Below are positions 53,801 to 64,000 of a stretch of 64,000 nt of DNA, in pieces. The stretch covers positions 124,001-188,000 of the forward strand of contig JAFCMP010000510.1 in the NCBI GenBank assembly GCA_017506865.1, written 5' to 3'. The notes under the pieces are model-generated. The model saw only the letters and a program-made list of their open reading frames with translations. It had not been told where the DNA came from and ran no database searches. Position numbers and translations under genes: made by a program. Positions within the stretch are counted from its first letter, which is position 1. Every line of letters starts with the position of its first letter. The stretch comes from Tribonema minus. Taxonomy: Eukaryota > Sar > Xanthophyceae > Tribonematales > Tribonemataceae.

Positions 53801-56800
53801 GAGTAACTGCGAGCCGCACTTGTCGCCGAAGCCCCGGCGCCGGCCCTGAGCGGCAATGGCTGCCCCGGCTGCTCTCCCCCAGAGTAGTGAACCATCAAGT
53901 AGCGGACCAACGTTGCGTGTCATGACAGCAACAGAGTAATTGTTATAATTTGTTCTTGTCTTTTCTTCGTTCTTATTCATCTATAGAAGAAATTAACACC
54001 GTCGCAAAAAAAATGAATCGACCTTCGGCTACTACGTGCGCCTAAAATTTCATTTTATTGTGGCAGCAGCCTTGCAGGGCGCAGGTGCACCTGTCAACTC
54101 GAGCTGCCCATACCAAGGGTGTCCGATTGACTGATCGCCACAGAGGTGACCAAACACGTGGCACGCGCTGCAATGCCTTTGGCTGGTTCCTGCTTTTTGG
54201 CTCCATTTTGAGCCAAAATTGCCGCGAAAACCTTGAATTTTCAGCTTTGTTGAGCGCTGACACATGCCTGCTGTCCCACCTGCCCCCCTCCGCCGTGATC
54301 GCTGCCTCCACGGGGGCTGCCCCCGCCCCCCTCTTCAGTCTCCGTGTCGTACTCGGAGGAGCGGCGGCGGCGGCTGCGGATCTCAATGTCGCCGTTACCA
54401 ATTTCTTCATCGGGTTCTCCCTGCTTAGAGTAGGGGGAATGGGTAAGGCGTATGCGCAGAGTGAGATTGGTGGTTTGAGAAAACAGATTCATACTTCGGT
54501 GCAGATTTTGAAAACAACGGCTTTCGTCTTGCACACTTCAGTGTGCCTACTGCCAATACTGTATGTAACATCTGGATCTCAATGTCGCCATTGCCGACTG
54601 CTTCATCGGGTTCTCCCTGAGGGAGTGATGGGCCAGGGATATGTGCAGAGTGAGGTTATCGACTAGCCTTGAGAGGCATAATCGGTATGTCTGAAAATTG
54701 TACTACACATTATGATGATGCCAACACTTTCGGATCTCAATGTTGCCGATTTCTGCATTGGGTTCTCCATGCTCAGAGTGGGAGTAAGGGGCAAGCCCTG
54801 TGTTGGGCCAGGGATATGCGCAGAGTGCAACTCTTGATCAGCCTTGAGAGTCAGGGGCGGTATGTGTCTGCAAATTGACGATTGACGACAGCGGCTTTTT
54901 TTTTTCACTGCCCAGTTTGATACTGCCAACACATTTTGATGTGAATGTCGCCGTTGCCGACTTCTTTGTTGGGTTATCCCTGTTTAGAGTAGGGAGTTGA
55001 GCCAGGGATACGCGCAGAGTGAGATTATCACCTAGCCTTGACGGTTGGGATTGGTATGCCCGCAGATTGACAACAACGGCTCTCTTATTTCTCGCACTAC
55101 CCAGTACGATACTGCCAGCCTATTTTGATCTCAATGACGCTGTTGCCGATTTCTTCATTGGGTTCTCCCTGCTCGGAGGAGAGAGTTGAGCCAGGGACAT
55201 GTGAAGAGTGAGAGTGGTGGTTTGAGAAACAGGTTCATAGTTCGGTGCAGATTTTGAAATCAAAGGCTCTTATCTTGCACAACCCAGTGTGCCCACTGCC
55301 AATACTGTACATGTGCAACATTTTGATCTCAATGTCACCAATGCCGCCTTCTCCACCGGGTACCCCCTGATCAGAGTAGGAGAAATTGGGCTAAAGATAT
55401 GCGCAGAGTGAGACCATTGACTAGCCTTGAGGGTCAGGGTCGGTATACGTCGGCAGATTGAACCAAATGCATTATTTTTATTGCAATGCCCAGTGTGATG
55501 ATGCCAACACATCTTGATGTGCACGTCGCCGTTGCCGGCTACTTCACCCGGTTCTCCCTGCTCGGAGTAGGGGGCGCTGGACAAGGAATGTGCTTAGCAT
55601 ACTGCATTTGAGGTGTGTGCCTGAGGGTTCAAATGAGCGACAGGTGCTTCGCGTACAAGCAACTTTTCGCAGCGCTGCGCTTGCCAATTTGTCAACTGCC
55701 AGTGCTGATACATCTGGACCTCAATGTTGCCGCCGTGGCCTGCTTCCGCAGCCGGGTCTCCTCGATCAGAGTCAGGGTTAGGGTTAGAGCGGGGCCAGTG
55801 ACAGGAGTGGCGTGTACGGGGGATGAGTGATGAGTAAGGTTGCAAAAAAGCGTATTTTGAAGTTTATTTTGGAGTTCAAGTGCCCCTTTTGTGGCAGACT
55901 GTATGCTCGGAATTGAGCAGACTCACCGCATGCCGTACAAATACGCCTACGCCCTTCACGCAGCATACTATCATGTTGAAGTTTGCTCACAACGTATTCC
56001 TGGTTGCCAAATTCGCCCCAAATACGCCGTATTTGTGTGGCCAAATACGTTTTTGTGCAACCCTAGTGATGAGGCTGAAAGATCAACGCTGCAGTCATGC
56101 TATGCATGCTTTGGGTACTACGCCTATCGTCACATCCAGGCGTGTAGAGGCACTGGCTCACAAGGGGGTTTAGGATTTGGTAAAAGGCTAGGGCTCGGGC
56201 TAGAGTTGGGATTAGGGCTTGCCTCTCCCCGCTGCTGCCTCTTGGCTAGCCGCACAAAGCATTGGCTCACAAGAGAGAATGATGTTCAGTAGGATTTAGG
56301 GTTAGGGTTGAGGCTAGGGTGGGGGTTAGGGCTTGCCTCGCCCCTCTCCTTCCTCTTGGCCCAGGCACTGGCTCACGAGGGAGAATAACATCCAATTAGG
56401 TTTGAGGGTAGACTTAGGGTAAGGGTATTTATTAGGGCTTGCCTCGCCCCTCTCCTTCCTCTTGGCGCGCCGCAGCAGGTACTGGCTCACGAGCAGGCAC
56501 AGAACGGCGCCCAGGAACACGCTCCAGATGTCCGTCATGAACTGGACAAACACAATCCAGGAGAGCATCGTCTTCACGTTCCATCGCTCGCTGCGCAGCG
56601 CAACAGAGAGCACGTGGGCGCGTCACAGTTGATATTGGGTCTAAAGATAGGGTTAGGTTTAGGGGTTGCGACAAGTGTCATCAAATATAGTATCCAGGAG
56701 AGCATTATCTTGACGTTCCACTGCTGGCTGCGCAGCGACAGAGCATGGGGGATAGGGGCATGGGGTGACGGCTAGGGGTCACGAACAATATCGTTGAATA

Positions 56801-59800
56801 CTATCCGGGAGAGCATCGACTTCAAGTTGATGTTCCGCCGATTGCTGCGCAGCGTGAGAGGGGCAGAGCATGGGGGGTAGGGCCGTGATAAGGGTTAAGT
56901 TCAGGGGTTGCTAAAAATACCGTTGAATACTTCCCAGGAGAGCATTGACTTCAACTTGACGTTCCACCGCTTCCTGTGCAGCGCAAAAGTGACACAGCAT
57001 ACGGGATTGGGGTGAGGATTAGGTTCAGGGATCACCAGCACTATGCAGGAGAGCATTGTCTTCAGGTTGACATTCCGCCACTCACTGCACAGTGTACAAG
57101 ACCAAGCGCGTGAGGGCGTCACAACTGAAGTTGGGGTTAAGGATGTGAAGTTTAGGTTTGTGATCTCTTGGTGTGACCCGCAACAAGAGCAGCATCATCT
57201 CAACGTTCAGCCGCTGCCTGCACAATCAACTTAGGGTGGATGCCGCAAGCAGGGCTGGGACAGCGCTCAATTCCTGCCATTCTTTGGATGACTGCTATTC
57301 GAGTCGGTGTACGGCAACGGCAGGTGCAGGCACAGTTCAACTTCTGCCGGTGATCGGGACAACAAGACTGCTTGAGGCAGCGTAGTTGTGATCGCTACAC
57401 AGCAACAGCTATAATCAGAACTCAGGATAGCGCAAGAGCTACAGTACTGCAAGGCCATTTGGTGCGGAAGCAAGGGTTGCGGCTGACAGATGTCCCATCT
57501 GCATTGCGCTAGGATGCAGATTAAACCAGGGCTTGAAGTTAGCACACGCTATGTAAATCGCCTCACATCACGCTGCCCTGACAGCATGCATTGTGCCGTC
57601 TATCAGAACGGTGTTGCTGTGGCGTGAATGAATGAATGGCGCGGATAATTTTTGTAGCGAGTGAGTGAGCGGAGCAAAGAGCCCAGAGCGCACTTGAGAC
57701 AATCTGTCCTGTATATATAATATATGCTCCGGGCCTTGTGCAGCTGCCTGCTTCCCCGAACTATTTCCGAAATGGTGGTGCGCCAACGCGCGTTTGGGTA
57801 GAGACAATCATTTAGAATAGACGTGTGCATTGTACACTGTTGGAGCATATGGCAGTTACATGTTCATTGCCGTTTGCACGTCTGACAGTCACAGCAGTTA
57901 CACTTGCCGGTACGGCGACTACATGAAATGCACACACGACTGGCGTCGGCTTCTGTTGAATTGGTCACCTTGATGTCTATCTCTGCCGGCGTGGAGCAAC
58001 AGGGTAGTGAGCAGCAGCTCTCTACATTGCAGCACACACGTCACCACCAACAGTCTTTAAGTGTAAGGTTAAACATTGAAGTTGTGAAGCCTCACCTGTA
58101 CTCGCGCTCTGGGCTGAAGGACCAGCCAATGCCGGCCCAGACCCACACCCCGAACAGAAGATCCAACAGCTTCAACTTGACGCAGAGCATCACGTATTCC
58201 CAGTCCAAGACGACCTGGATGCAAGCGGCAGCAATCAATGCACGCATTGAGTGTTGCATACTTCAACCTGAACAGAAGCGTCAGAGCACCACTGACTCCC
58301 AATCCAAGATGACCTGCTTGTGGAAGCAGCGTTCCGCACATACTAGGTACAGGTGTGCCAAGATATGGTATCAGCAGAGCACAGCAATGGCGATTGTTTG
58401 GGGACATGCGCGCGGTGCTTCTGCGTGCGCCTGGTTTACACATCACGGGCCATGTGCACACCATGCATCATTGGCAATGATTCATTGCTGAGGCCAAGCT
58501 TGTACTTCAAGTGTTCAGAAAAACATGTCTGATGTGGTAGTCTCACACAAATGCCAACGAACTTCAACTGTTACCGGTACCATGCTCGTACCATTTTCTG
58601 AGACGGGGTACTCGTGCAGCAGAAGCACTCGTATACGCACGCGCCATGCCAGCACGCGTACCGTACTCGTACTCGTTTACTCGTCTTGTCCCCGCTAAGG
58701 ACGCTTACCTTGGGGACATGCGTGCCGTGCTTCTGCGTGCGCCGTGCCTCACGCATCGCGTGCCACTTGCGTGCGCGCACCAAGCGTCATTGCTGACGCT
58801 GTGATTGTACTTCAAGTACTTCATTTCTGAGGCAGTTCTTGTATGCAGATGCCTCATCCTATCGCTGACCCTAGCCGTAGTCGTTACTCGTACCATACAC
58901 ATCAACGTTTGCTCATTTCGTCACAGCTGCGAACGCTTGCTTACCTTAGGGACGTGCGTGCCATGCTTCTGTGTGCGCCGTGCTTCGCGCATTTCATGCC
59001 ACTTGCGCGCACACACCATGCAGCCAAACACCTCCAGGCTGAGCGCCAGGTCCATGTGGCTGGGGCGCGCGCGGTAAAATTTATGAACGTGAACGGCGGG
59101 GCGCATGATATTCACAAATGTGAACTGAGGTCCAAGGACCACTTTTGTTGTTGATACTGCTGATATCATGACACAGGGTCATATGATAGAGGGCGCTGGC
59201 GTTGATGGGAAAGGTGTGGGCTAGGGTTAGTCAAATCCTGAGTTTGCCGATGATCAGGCGAGGCATGTGGGACTCTACTCAAGGACTCTACTTGCAGACT
59301 TGAGTCATGCCACACTAAGAACAGCTTGCGCCAAGTCCATGTGGTTGTGGCACGCAGGGAGAAATTTACAGACGTGAACGGAGCGGCGCGTGAATTCACA
59401 AATGTGAACAGAGGGTCCGAGGACCACTGGAGTTAGTTGAAACTTATTATTAACGATTGTGTGTGAGTGCGACGTACATGTCACACATGTTATGTATATG
59501 TATGTGTGACGAATACGACTTTATGTCAGTATGCAGTGATGCACAACGTGCCCGCAAGGAATCGGCATCCGCCATTCTTGCATGGCGCGAGATGAAAACA
59601 CCGTGTCCTGACCCTGCGTTGTCCCCACCGCGATCGTGAGTCTGCAGTGCTCAGTCGATTAGCCTCGGGGTGTTGCGCGCGTGTGTGTGTGTGCTAGTCC
59701 ACAAGTTTGCCAAATCCGCAACCATGACCCTCGCCTGGTGATGGTCACACCTATCCCCTCGATGTCAACGAACTCTATCATATGAGTCTGTGTTTGTGAG

Positions 59801-62800
59801 CATAGAAGGATGTTTGTGTGTGCGTGTGTGTGTTGGGTCAAATACTGCCCAGTGTATGAACACATGACATGCACGTCACACTTACGCATCTAACACTAAC
59901 CGTAACCAACCCTGATCCTGACCAACAAAATCAAACTTGACCTCAACACTACCGCGGTGCCACATCCACATGGTCGAACAAAATGTCGCCCCGTTTCATA
60001 TGTGACTCTGCACGATGCTTGACATCATTACAGAATGCATCTCACGCTGAAGCTCAACATGAAGTTCACCTGAAGAGCGCGCCAGTCACAAAGCTGAGGG
60101 TGAAGGCCTGCAGAGAGGAGACCAGCAAGTCCAAGCACGACATTTTCAGTCTCCTAGAGGACTGCCATCATGAGTACAGCTGTGACGATGGTGCACAGCG
60201 TTACGGTTAGGGTTGACCCTAACCCTCACCCTAGGGCTATGACGTGGCCCTACAGCTGCTATGATCCTGTGGCTGAGGCAATATGATGGAGGCCAGGCAA
60301 AAGCCGCGTCAAACCATTCAACTAGGAGTAATCTGGTGGTTTGAATGCACTTTCTCCGCGCAGTGCGCAGTTTTTCTTCCGCCCTCGGCGCAGAAGCTTC
60401 ATTCACCTGCTGCGTAGATGTCAAGCAAGGCGCACATGCACGCCGATTGAAGGAGGTTGAACATTCGGCTCAACAGCGCTAAAGCCAGTGCACCTGAACT
60501 GAGCGAATTGGACTTGCCCCTTCCCTAGCCCTAGTTTCTTGAGGTACCTGCACACCCTTCCAAACACCACCAAGCCACAATTCGCACCATCAAAATGATG
60601 AGTACTGACAGCCCCCCCCCTGAAGGGGCAGCACCCCTTGAAAGAAACCGCACCCCCCGTGCATGTCAACGTCAACTCAAAAGGAGCATACATACATACT
60701 CTGTGGTAGATGAGCGCTGACAGGAGGACCCCCCCACGTCAGAAACGTGATGCATACATACCTTGCGGAAGATGAGCACTCACAGGGGGACCCCCACCCC
60801 CCCTCCATGGACCTCAACTGGGGGGGCCCACTCCAGTCAATTCATGCACTAGAAAAGGTGAAGCATACATACATACCTTGAAAAAGATGAGCACTCATAG
60901 GGGGACCCCCACCCCCTCCATAGAGCTGGACTGGGGCGCCCACCCCAGTCAATTCTCAAACATGCATGCATTGATTTCATGCAATGCATACATACCTTGA
61001 GGAAGATGAGCACTGACAGGGGGACGCCCACCCCCTCCATGGAGTTCAACTGAGGGGCCCACTCCAATCGATCCATGCATTGATTTATAAGGTGATACGT
61101 ACATACCTTAAGGAAGATGAGCACTGACAAGGGGACCCCCACCCCCTCCATGGAGCTGAACTGGGGGGCCCACTCGAGCCCGAACCCCGATGCTGCCGCC
61201 AGTACGACCAGCACGACGGCGGCGGTGAGGTGGATCCACGTCAGTGCGATGAGGCGGTTGTAGACCTGCGAGTGGCAAGGAATCCAATGTTAACTTCGAA
61301 CTCTTTGCGCCTGTGTAGTGCATGCCAGGGTGCATGGGTTCAATTGTGGCAGCACGCTGAATCCACGTCAGCGCGATGAGGCGATTGTAGCTGCACGCAA
61401 ATAATTCAACTTCAACTTGAACTTCATTGTGCTTGTGGTCTTTTGTGGCAGGATGACCAGCACCACGGCGGCGGTGAGGTGGATCCACGTCAGCGCAATG
61501 AGGCGATTGTAAACCTGCGCGCAGCGAATAATACAACTCCAACTTCAACTTCATCGTGATTGTGGCTTGCGCAAGTGCGGCTGTGGTCCCGACGACGTCG
61601 ACAGGATGACTTGCACAACGGCGGCGGTAAGGTGGATCCACGTCAGCGCTATCAGGCGGTTGTAGACCTGCGTGCGGCAAGGGATCCAATCTTAACTTCA
61701 ACTCTTGTATGATGACGGTGTGCGCAATGGCAGCTCTGGTCAGAGTGTACAGGTCTGATTGCGACTGCACCTAACTATCATGAGTAAGCTGGATCCACGT
61801 CAGCACTATAAGGATGTCAGGTTCTGACCCTAACCCAAAACCTCGACGCAACAGTTGATGAGATGGTTCACGCGCGCTTTGAAAAATGGCAGGTTGAAGT
61901 TCAAGTTGACATCACATCTCGGGAAAAACAGCTCAAAGCAAACACAGATAAGATTGTTCACGCGCGCTTTTAAGGAGTTGCAGTTGAAATTGAAGTTGAA
62001 ATTAAATAACTCTGCTCACCTCCTGCGTCAGATTCCTGGGCTCCCCCCATATGGGCAGAAACAGCTTGAAGCGGCGCCAGAAGAGGGACAGAGCTACTCT
62101 CCCCTCGGGACTCGTTGCCAGCAGCCCCTGCATAGCAAGCAGTAAACAATTAGCTTTTGAACATCCTTGCATATTTGGTGATACCAGTGTAGAAGGGTGC
62201 GTTGGTGAAGATGTTAGAGAGATAGGTTGTAAATTATCGCGTAATGTGGTTCCATGTTGCACTATACCGGTGTTGATCAAGTCGGTACTCGTTGCCAGCA
62301 GCCGATGCGAAGCAAGCAACAGGCCATCTGGAGCTGAATATCACATGGTGGTACCAGCGTAACAGGGCACCTTTTTGGGTACCTTGGCAAAGTGATTGGA
62401 TAAAACGGTCGTCTAAGTACAATCGAGTGGAACAGTTCCGGGTGTTGTTCACGTCTCACGCATGGGGAAGGAAGTAACGCTGTCGATGACTGCCTTTTGT
62501 GTGAACTTTATTTGACTTCCGCCTGAGGTGAGGAGATCCTATCATGCTGCACGTCTTATCAATACAACACAAATGCTCCCATTGAGCTTGTGCACGCCTT
62601 CTTCAGGATGGCAAAAAGTGACTCAGCTGCGGCAACGCTCAGCTAGAGCAGGTATGTTCACATGAGTGCCTATACATACATATCTGCCACATGAAGAGCT
62701 GGAGGATGATGAGCAGTGACTCAGCCGCGGCAATGCTCAGCTAGAGCAGGTTAATACACATGAGCTTTCTTGCACTTTTATACATACATACCTGCCATGT

Positions 62801-63262
62801 GAAGAATTTCAAGGATGATGAGCTTATATTTTAATCTTTTTAAAGTGAAAAACCTCGATAAATTATTTTAATATATGAATGAATACATAGATACCTGCCA
62901 CGTAATGAACTTGATGATGATGAGCAGTGACTCAGCTGTACCAACGCTCAGCTAGAGCAGGTACACATACACATGACACATGACTTTATACTTCAGGAAT
63001 ATAAGCAGTGACTCAGCTTCAGCCACGCTCAGCTAGAGCGGGTACATCCATCCATACATACCTGCCACGTGAAGAACTTGAGGATGATGAGCTTATATGA
63101 TTTTAAACTAAATAAACTATTTACAAAACATAAATACATACATACCTGCCATGTGAAGAACTTGAGGATGATGAGCAGTGACATGGCGACGGTGACGACG
63201 GTCTCCGTGTCGCCCGCAACCTTGCGCGCAGCGTCGGTGTTGTAGACAGTCGGATCCTCTAG
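47829..63262 (-). CDS. Large multi-pass membrane protein with soluble C-terminal tail (eleven exons, 5' end not found)
   Basis: Minus-strand exons: 63262-63146, 62127-62020, 61265-61107, 59124-58945, 58214-58096, 56590-56443, 54420-54280, 53108-52900, 50736-50634, 49286-49165 and 47916-47829 (TAG). All phases interlock; the intron after 56443 has a GC donor. Hydrophobic segments: VVTVAMSLLIILKFFTW, RLIALTWIHLTAAVVLVVLA, VGVPLSVLIFLKFTFVNIM, ALSLEVFGCMVCA, LKLLDLLFGVWVWAGIGW and MLSWIVFVQFMTDIWSVFLG with its continuation AVLCLLVSQYLL. A basic stop-transfer run (RRAKRKER), an acidic, Arg- and Gly-rich linker and a folded-looking tail (LLLDEKFVMDPDAFR, VIAAHLRHQRFAVIASGSVN, CAFYIELVCDEGSREVAVAC) follow. 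I do not recognise the family. Joining 54280 to 53108 is inferred: read through, the upstream exon would stop at 54241, giving a shorter isoform. Possible upstream exons near 63761-63837 and 63915-63950 could not be phased. Confidence 0.7.
47917..48440 (-). repeat. Acceptor-edge copies of the last exon (47829-47916)
   Basis: GTCGCACCTGAGCGGTGCGCACGCAC recurs at about 48013-48040, with weaker forms near 48110-48135, 48300-48325 and 48415-48432. The 48013 copy is nearly perfect, including the sense acceptor CTCAG|GTGCGAC, and carries A-runs like those at the real acceptor. Confidence 0.85.
48775..49740 (-). repeat. Donor-edge and acceptor-edge copies flanking exon 49165-49286
   Basis: Donor-side: CACCTGCACG(C/T)(G/A)AC(C/T)GC(C/T)ACCTC(G/A), then GC(A/C)CACCAGCTCA.TGTAGAAGG, at 48778-48845 and 48978-49045. 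Acceptor-side: GCGCACGCGTACACCTG, then GGGCAGCAGCGCCG.GCATCAGAC, at 49452-49520 and 49635-49695. Period about 180 bp on the acceptor side. Confidence 0.9.
49741..50633 (-). repeat. Intron with donor-edge copies of exon 50634-50736
   Basis: GGTC(A/C)G(T/G)CC(G/A)TTG(A/C)C, GCTGCCGCTGGC, GCGAAGCGCTGGTGCC and CGCCGCAATGACGCCAACG recur near 50260-50345 and 50468-50545. A CCCTAA-like stretch at 50040-50060 lies beyond them. Confidence 0.82.
50737..52899 (-). repeat. Six donor-edge copies of exon 52900-53108 in a 2.1-kb intron
   Basis: ACCTGCGGAAGGCGTCGGGA, TCCATGACGAACTTCTCATC and CAGCAGCATCTGCTGGTG blocks recur near 51030-51085, 51162-51225, 51634-51665 (short), 52465-52520, 52600-52665 and 52757-52820. 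Many are followed by ACATCACAGTACCTACAGTG and TACAGTACACCACCAGGA. Telomere-like runs lie at 51560-51605. Confidence 0.9.
53109..54279 (-). repeat. Acceptor-edge copies of exon 52900-53108
   Basis: C(T/C)GTCGTCGGAGCC, GCGCGGGTCCTGAGCGGTGA and TGACAAGCG(T/C)GG blocks recur near 53275-53320, 53478-53510, 53655-53705 and 53818-53850. The first three carry TTAGGG-like runs close by (53225-53260, 53620-53640, 53770-53790). 53850-54240 shows nothing further. Confidence 0.85.
54421..55800 (-). repeat. Seven acceptor-edge copies of exon 54280-54420
   Basis: GATCTCAATGTCGCCGTTGC, CGA.TTCTTCATTGGGTTCTC and CCTGCTCAGAGTAGGG blocks recur near 54570-54630, 54733-54790, 54938-54998, 55130-55190, 55325-55385, 55515-55575 and 55718-55775, period about 190 bp. 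Each copy also carries AGGGATATGCGCAGAGTGAG and a CTTGAGGGTCAGGG(G/T)CGGTATG tail. This is one of the most regular arrays in the window. Confidence 0.92.
55835..56065. mobile_element. hAT-type MITE, 231 bp
   Basis: Imperfect terminal inverted repeats: left TAAGGTTGCAAAAAAGCGTA, right end reading inward TAGGGTTGCACAAAAACGTA. They are flanked by a perfect 8-bp duplication GTGATGAG (55827-55834 and 56066-56073). T(A)GGGTTG ends plus an 8-bp target duplication fit hAT. No coding capacity. It sits in an intron of the membrane-protein gene. Confidence 0.9.
56190..57230 (-). repeat. GC-donor copies below, and five acceptor-edge copies above, exon 56443-56590
   Basis: Donor-side GGGCTTGCCTCGCCCCTCTC, CTTCCTCTTGGC and CACTGGCTCACGAG(G)GAG recur at 56215-56275 and 56330-56388, both with the same GC donor as the exon. 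Acceptor-side CAGGAGAGCAT(T/C)G(T/A)CTTCA, then TTC(C/T)(A/G)CCGCT and TGCGCAGCG, recur near 56693-56742, 56803-56855, 56933-56985, 57045-57095 and 57180-57220. Confidence 0.9.
57231..58095. other. Intron sequence with a dispersed repeat
   Basis: Includes repeat copy B at 57835-58050 (inverted partner of 9955-10170). Nothing else is supported. Confidence 0.5.
58215..59430 (-). repeat. Copies around exons 58096-58214 and 58945-59124
   Basis: Acceptor-side CTGACTCCCAATCCAAGATG at 58290-58318. Donor-side GGGGACATGCG(T/C)G(C/G)(C/G)GTGCTTCTG and GTGCGCC blocks at 58402-58470 and 58705-58775. Acceptor-side ACGTGAACGG..CGGCGC(A/G)TGA, then TTCACAAATGTGAAC(A/T)GAG, at 59362-59415, close to the real acceptor at 59085-59130. 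Confidence 0.85.
60680..61106 (-). repeat. Four donor-edge copies of exon 61107-61265
   Basis: CATACATACCTTG(C/A)GGAAGATG, AGCACT(C/G)ACAGGGGGACCCC and CACCCCCTCCATGGA blocks recur near 60690-60740 (short), 60748-60830, 60870-60955 and 60985-61070, period about 115 bp. Identity to the real exon end is high. Confidence 0.92.
61266..62019 (-). repeat. Acceptor-edge copies of exon 61107-61265
   Basis: GGTGGATCCACGTCAGCGC(A/G), ATGAGGCG(A/G)TTGTA(A/G)ACCTGCG blocks recur near 61358-61400, 61455-61520 and 61618-61675, with a shortened one at 61790-61815. Three keep or nearly keep AG. AACTTCAA words follow each. Confidence 0.9.
62128..63145 (-). repeat. Acceptor-edge copy of exon 62020-62127 and about five donor-edge copies of exon 63146-63262
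   Basis: Acceptor-side ACTCGTTGCCAGCAGCC at 62286-62305. Donor-side ATACATACCTGCCA(C/T)GTGAAGAA, then CTTGA(G)GATGATGAGCAGTGAC, recurs near 62605-62640 (partial), 62680-62730, 62788-62830, 62890-62940 and 63050-63095, with a reduced copy at 63000-63030. AATGCTCAGCTAGAGCAGGT tails appear in several. Confidence 0.88.
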
Positions 63263-64000
63263 CTGCAATGGCACAGTGGCAGGCCAGCGCATTTGACATT
63301 TGTCATTTGAAGTACGTAAAGAAAACTTCACGTACATCAAACAATATCATGGGACCCCAATGTCACATGGCAGCAAGATTGAACATTGTCATCTAAAGCG
63401 CCACGCAGACTAGTCGAATTGCTTAATACACCTTGATGGAAGGTGATAGCTCTCAGTGGCGCTACTTAGTGTTAGGGTTAGGGTTAGGGTTAGGGTTAGG
63501 GCTAAGTTCCTGCCCAAGGACAGCAAGCTGCAGCGATGCAGACGCACGCCAGTGCATCTGACACTTTGCAACCAAACGCACAAAAAGTGTACGCCCTGCC
63601 TGGCGTGCTTCATAACGTTCACTCTTTTAAGACTCGGTCTGGCGATGCCTCTCAGCCTCCTGTGCGGCCTTTGCTAGTGTGCACTGGTGAACCCCAACCT
63701 AACTCTAATCCTAAGCTTCATCGTTGTTTCAACACTTAGCCTAAACTTCACCATGCTGCGCCATACGGTCATGATGCGAAAGCCAGGCGCAAGCGCCGTC
63801 GCAGCGCGGCTTGTACGCCAACCACTTCTGCAGGCGCAATTCAAGAAGTCTGGAAAAACAAGATCAAATTCAAGTTCAAGCACTGCGGTGATGCTCACGT
63901 CGTCGAACGCCCTGTCGTGCAGGTACCTCAAGCACACTTCAAGAATTCTGGAAGAACATCAACTTCAATTATTACACTTCAAGAATTCTGGAAGAACATC
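63263..64000 (-). other. Unresolved upstream part of the membrane-protein gene
   Basis: A TTAGGG run lies at 63469-63505. Sense frames near 63837-63761 (WLAYKPRCDGACAW or its frame-shifted reading) and 63950-63915 (YLHDRAFDD then GTGAGC) look like exons, but their phases do not fit 63262 directly. ACTTCAAGAATTCTGGAAGA is tandemly repeated at 63935-63956 and 63977-63998. Confidence 0.4.

Overview
This is nuclear DNA from an intron-rich eukaryote, most likely a photosynthetic protist with a secondary, red-lineage plastid such as a haptophyte or a photosynthetic stramenopile. Three things point there: genes cut into short exons by long introns, with GT-AG borders in nearly all; many interstitial copies of the telomere-type unit CCCTAA/TTAGGG; and one predicted leader (11523-11879) with the signal-peptide plus A-F cleavage design of plastid proteins in such algae. 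The species cannot be fixed from the sequence alone. I saw no bacterial operons, rRNA, tRNA or CRISPR array.

Layout. 1-8301 (minus): 5' part of an unrecognised single-pass membrane protein gene, rebuilt from seven exons, running off the left end. 8953-9552 (plus): intronless gene for a basic 199-residue protein, divergent from the first across a CGG/CTG-rich spacer. 11523-18044 (plus): HAD-superfamily phosphatase of the MDP-1 type. 19202-29509 (minus): nine exons of an Hsp70-type protein with a membrane segment in front and a stop straight after the ATPase domain. 31621-36543 (plus): four exons of an alpha-helical repeat-like protein. 36544-43222: gene-poor, with a non-autonomous hAT transposon (8-bp target duplication), a 340-bp tandem duplication and a long CTG tract. 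43223-44170 (plus): intronless 315-residue unknown. 45909-46451 (minus): an ELM2-like gene, divergent from an unknown gene at 46661-47368 (plus). 47829-63262 (minus): eleven exons of one multi-pass membrane protein with a soluble C-terminal tail; an intron of this gene holds a second, 231-bp hAT-type MITE.

The main discovery is intron architecture. Almost every intron contains tandem, decayed copies of the edge of the neighbouring exon together with its splice site. Donor-edge copies follow an exon and acceptor-edge copies precede one, usually at 100-200 bp spacing, with up to nine acceptor-edge instances. Many copies keep an intact GT or AG. They are mixed with telomere-like runs, homopolymer C tracts ahead of acceptors, and complementary TTGAAGTT/AACTTCAA words near opposite intron ends. 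I know of no named system of this kind. It suggests intron growth by repeated local duplication of splice junctions, and a large reserve of decoy or alternative splice sites.

Exon models were built by hand from splice-site sequence, phase matching across introns and protein similarity recalled from known families. Internal exons whose phases interlock are reliable. First exons, and links across introns without homology support, are less so and are marked.
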